Part shown: positions 63,650 to 64,000 of the stretch, piece by piece
Position numbering within the stretch: the first letter of the stretch is position 1
How the letters are laid out: every line of letters begins with the position of its first letter
Assembly: GCA_029449235.1 (NCBI GenBank)
Contig: JANATG010000003.1
Span: forward strand, 2,790,001-2,854,000
From: Linnemannia schmuckeri
Lineage: Eukaryota > Mortierellomycota > Mortierellomycetes > Mortierellales > Mortierellaceae
DNA length: 64,000 nt
Direction: 5' to 3'
Position numbers and translations under genes: made by a program
Notes under the pieces: model-generated
The model's database searches: none
Told to the model about the DNA's origin: nothing
The model's input: only the letters and a program-made list of their open reading frames with translations

Positions 63650-63911
63650 TCCACCTTTTTTCACCCACACTCTCCAAGTTCTCCTCCACTTTAACCTGTA
63701 CCCTTCGCCGCATAACTACCCTTTTCTAACACTTCAACTCTTTGCTGTTCTATTAACGCGAGTAGGCTCGATTTTGATCACAGTGGCTAAGAAGGATGGG
63801 TCCGGAAACACGACCATTGCCGACATCAAGCAAGCCAACCTCGTGACCCCTAGACAGCTCTGGAACGTCAGCTCTGACAGCTACCCCGTTGGCCCTTACG
63901 TCGTAAAGTGA
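63201..63911 (+). CDS. Secreted Ser/Thr-rich cell-surface protein, Kre9/Knh1-like N-terminal domain (possibly partial)
   Basis: Exon 1 is 63201-63471 and exon 2 starts at 63766 (splice A|GC). A signal peptide (MKPTFSSIALVSLVCLQYLA, cut near residue 25) is followed by a Thr/Pro-rich stretch and a compact domain. That domain includes VNSVFDGLTVMQNSFVSISA, then SSILITVAKKDGSGNTTIAD and ends SYPVGPYVVK. The layout resembles the Kre9/Knh1-type beta-sandwich of GPI-anchored wall proteins, and the match is moderate. The frame stops at TGA 63909-63911. However, GTC|GTAAAG at 63903 is also a possible donor, so the gene may continue past the window. The first intron (63472-63765) holds a (TC)33 array. 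Confidence 0.6.
63575..63640. repeat. (TC)33 dinucleotide array in an intron
   Basis: 66 bp of perfect TC repeat, preceded by imperfect TC/TTTC sequence from about 63549, inside the first intron of the last gene. Confidence 0.95.
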
Positions 63912-64000
63912 CCCCGTTACTTTCTGTTCTCTCCTCGCCTTACTTTACACCCTTTCATTTACTCTATGCACTGGTGCACTTAATTCTTACATCTAACCCC

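Overview
The window is nuclear DNA of a filamentous fungus. I infer an early-diverging one, most likely Mortierellomycota or a relative. The reasons are short GT-AG introns (many 50-150 nt), very small exons, Gln/Ser/His-rich regulatory proteins, F-box proteins of the style common in that group, a large GTP cyclohydrolase I, an augmin-like coiled-coil gene, and long pyrimidine tracts on the sense strand upstream of start codons. I rebuilt the gene models below by joining exons whose GT-AG borders keep the reading frame. No protein was compared with a database.

Layout from left to right: a Jsn1/Puf1-type Pumilio protein (minus, runs off the left edge); GTP cyclohydrolase I in seven exons (minus); a 2.8 kb spacer; a poly-Gln protein of unknown role (plus); a repeat-rich, gene-poor block of about 8 kb (12.3-20.2 kb) holding a dead Tc1/mariner transposase and a second broken coding remnant; a compact cluster of a Bet1/Sft1-type SNARE (minus), a HAUS3-like protein (plus), an 84-residue membrane protein (minus), a Vps3844-type vacuolar/ER protein (plus) and a Kelch membrane protein (minus); a 4.2 kb spacer; an intronless F-box protein (plus); an AN1-like zinc-finger protein (plus) convergent with a four-finger C2H2 regulator with a His-rich tail (minus); a 9 kb gene-poor interval (41.1-50.3 kb); a small broken coiled-coil remnant; a large coiled-coil protein (minus); PEX7 (minus); a 17-exon secreted alpha/beta hydrolase (plus); and a Ser/Thr-rich secreted cell-surface protein at the right edge, which has a (CT)75 array upstream and a (TC)33 array in its first intron.

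The genes are individually promoted eukaryotic genes and do not form one pathway. Several lie in divergent pairs that share short promoter regions (SNARE/HAUS3-like, small membrane protein/Vps3844, PEX7/hydrolase). Three encode membrane-traffic or organelle functions (SNARE, Vps3844, PEX7). The parts that most deserve a second look are the decayed repeat field at 12.3-20.2 kb, the unusual hydrolase and the simple-sequence arrays around the last gene. I saw no CRISPR array, operon, rRNA or convincing tRNA.
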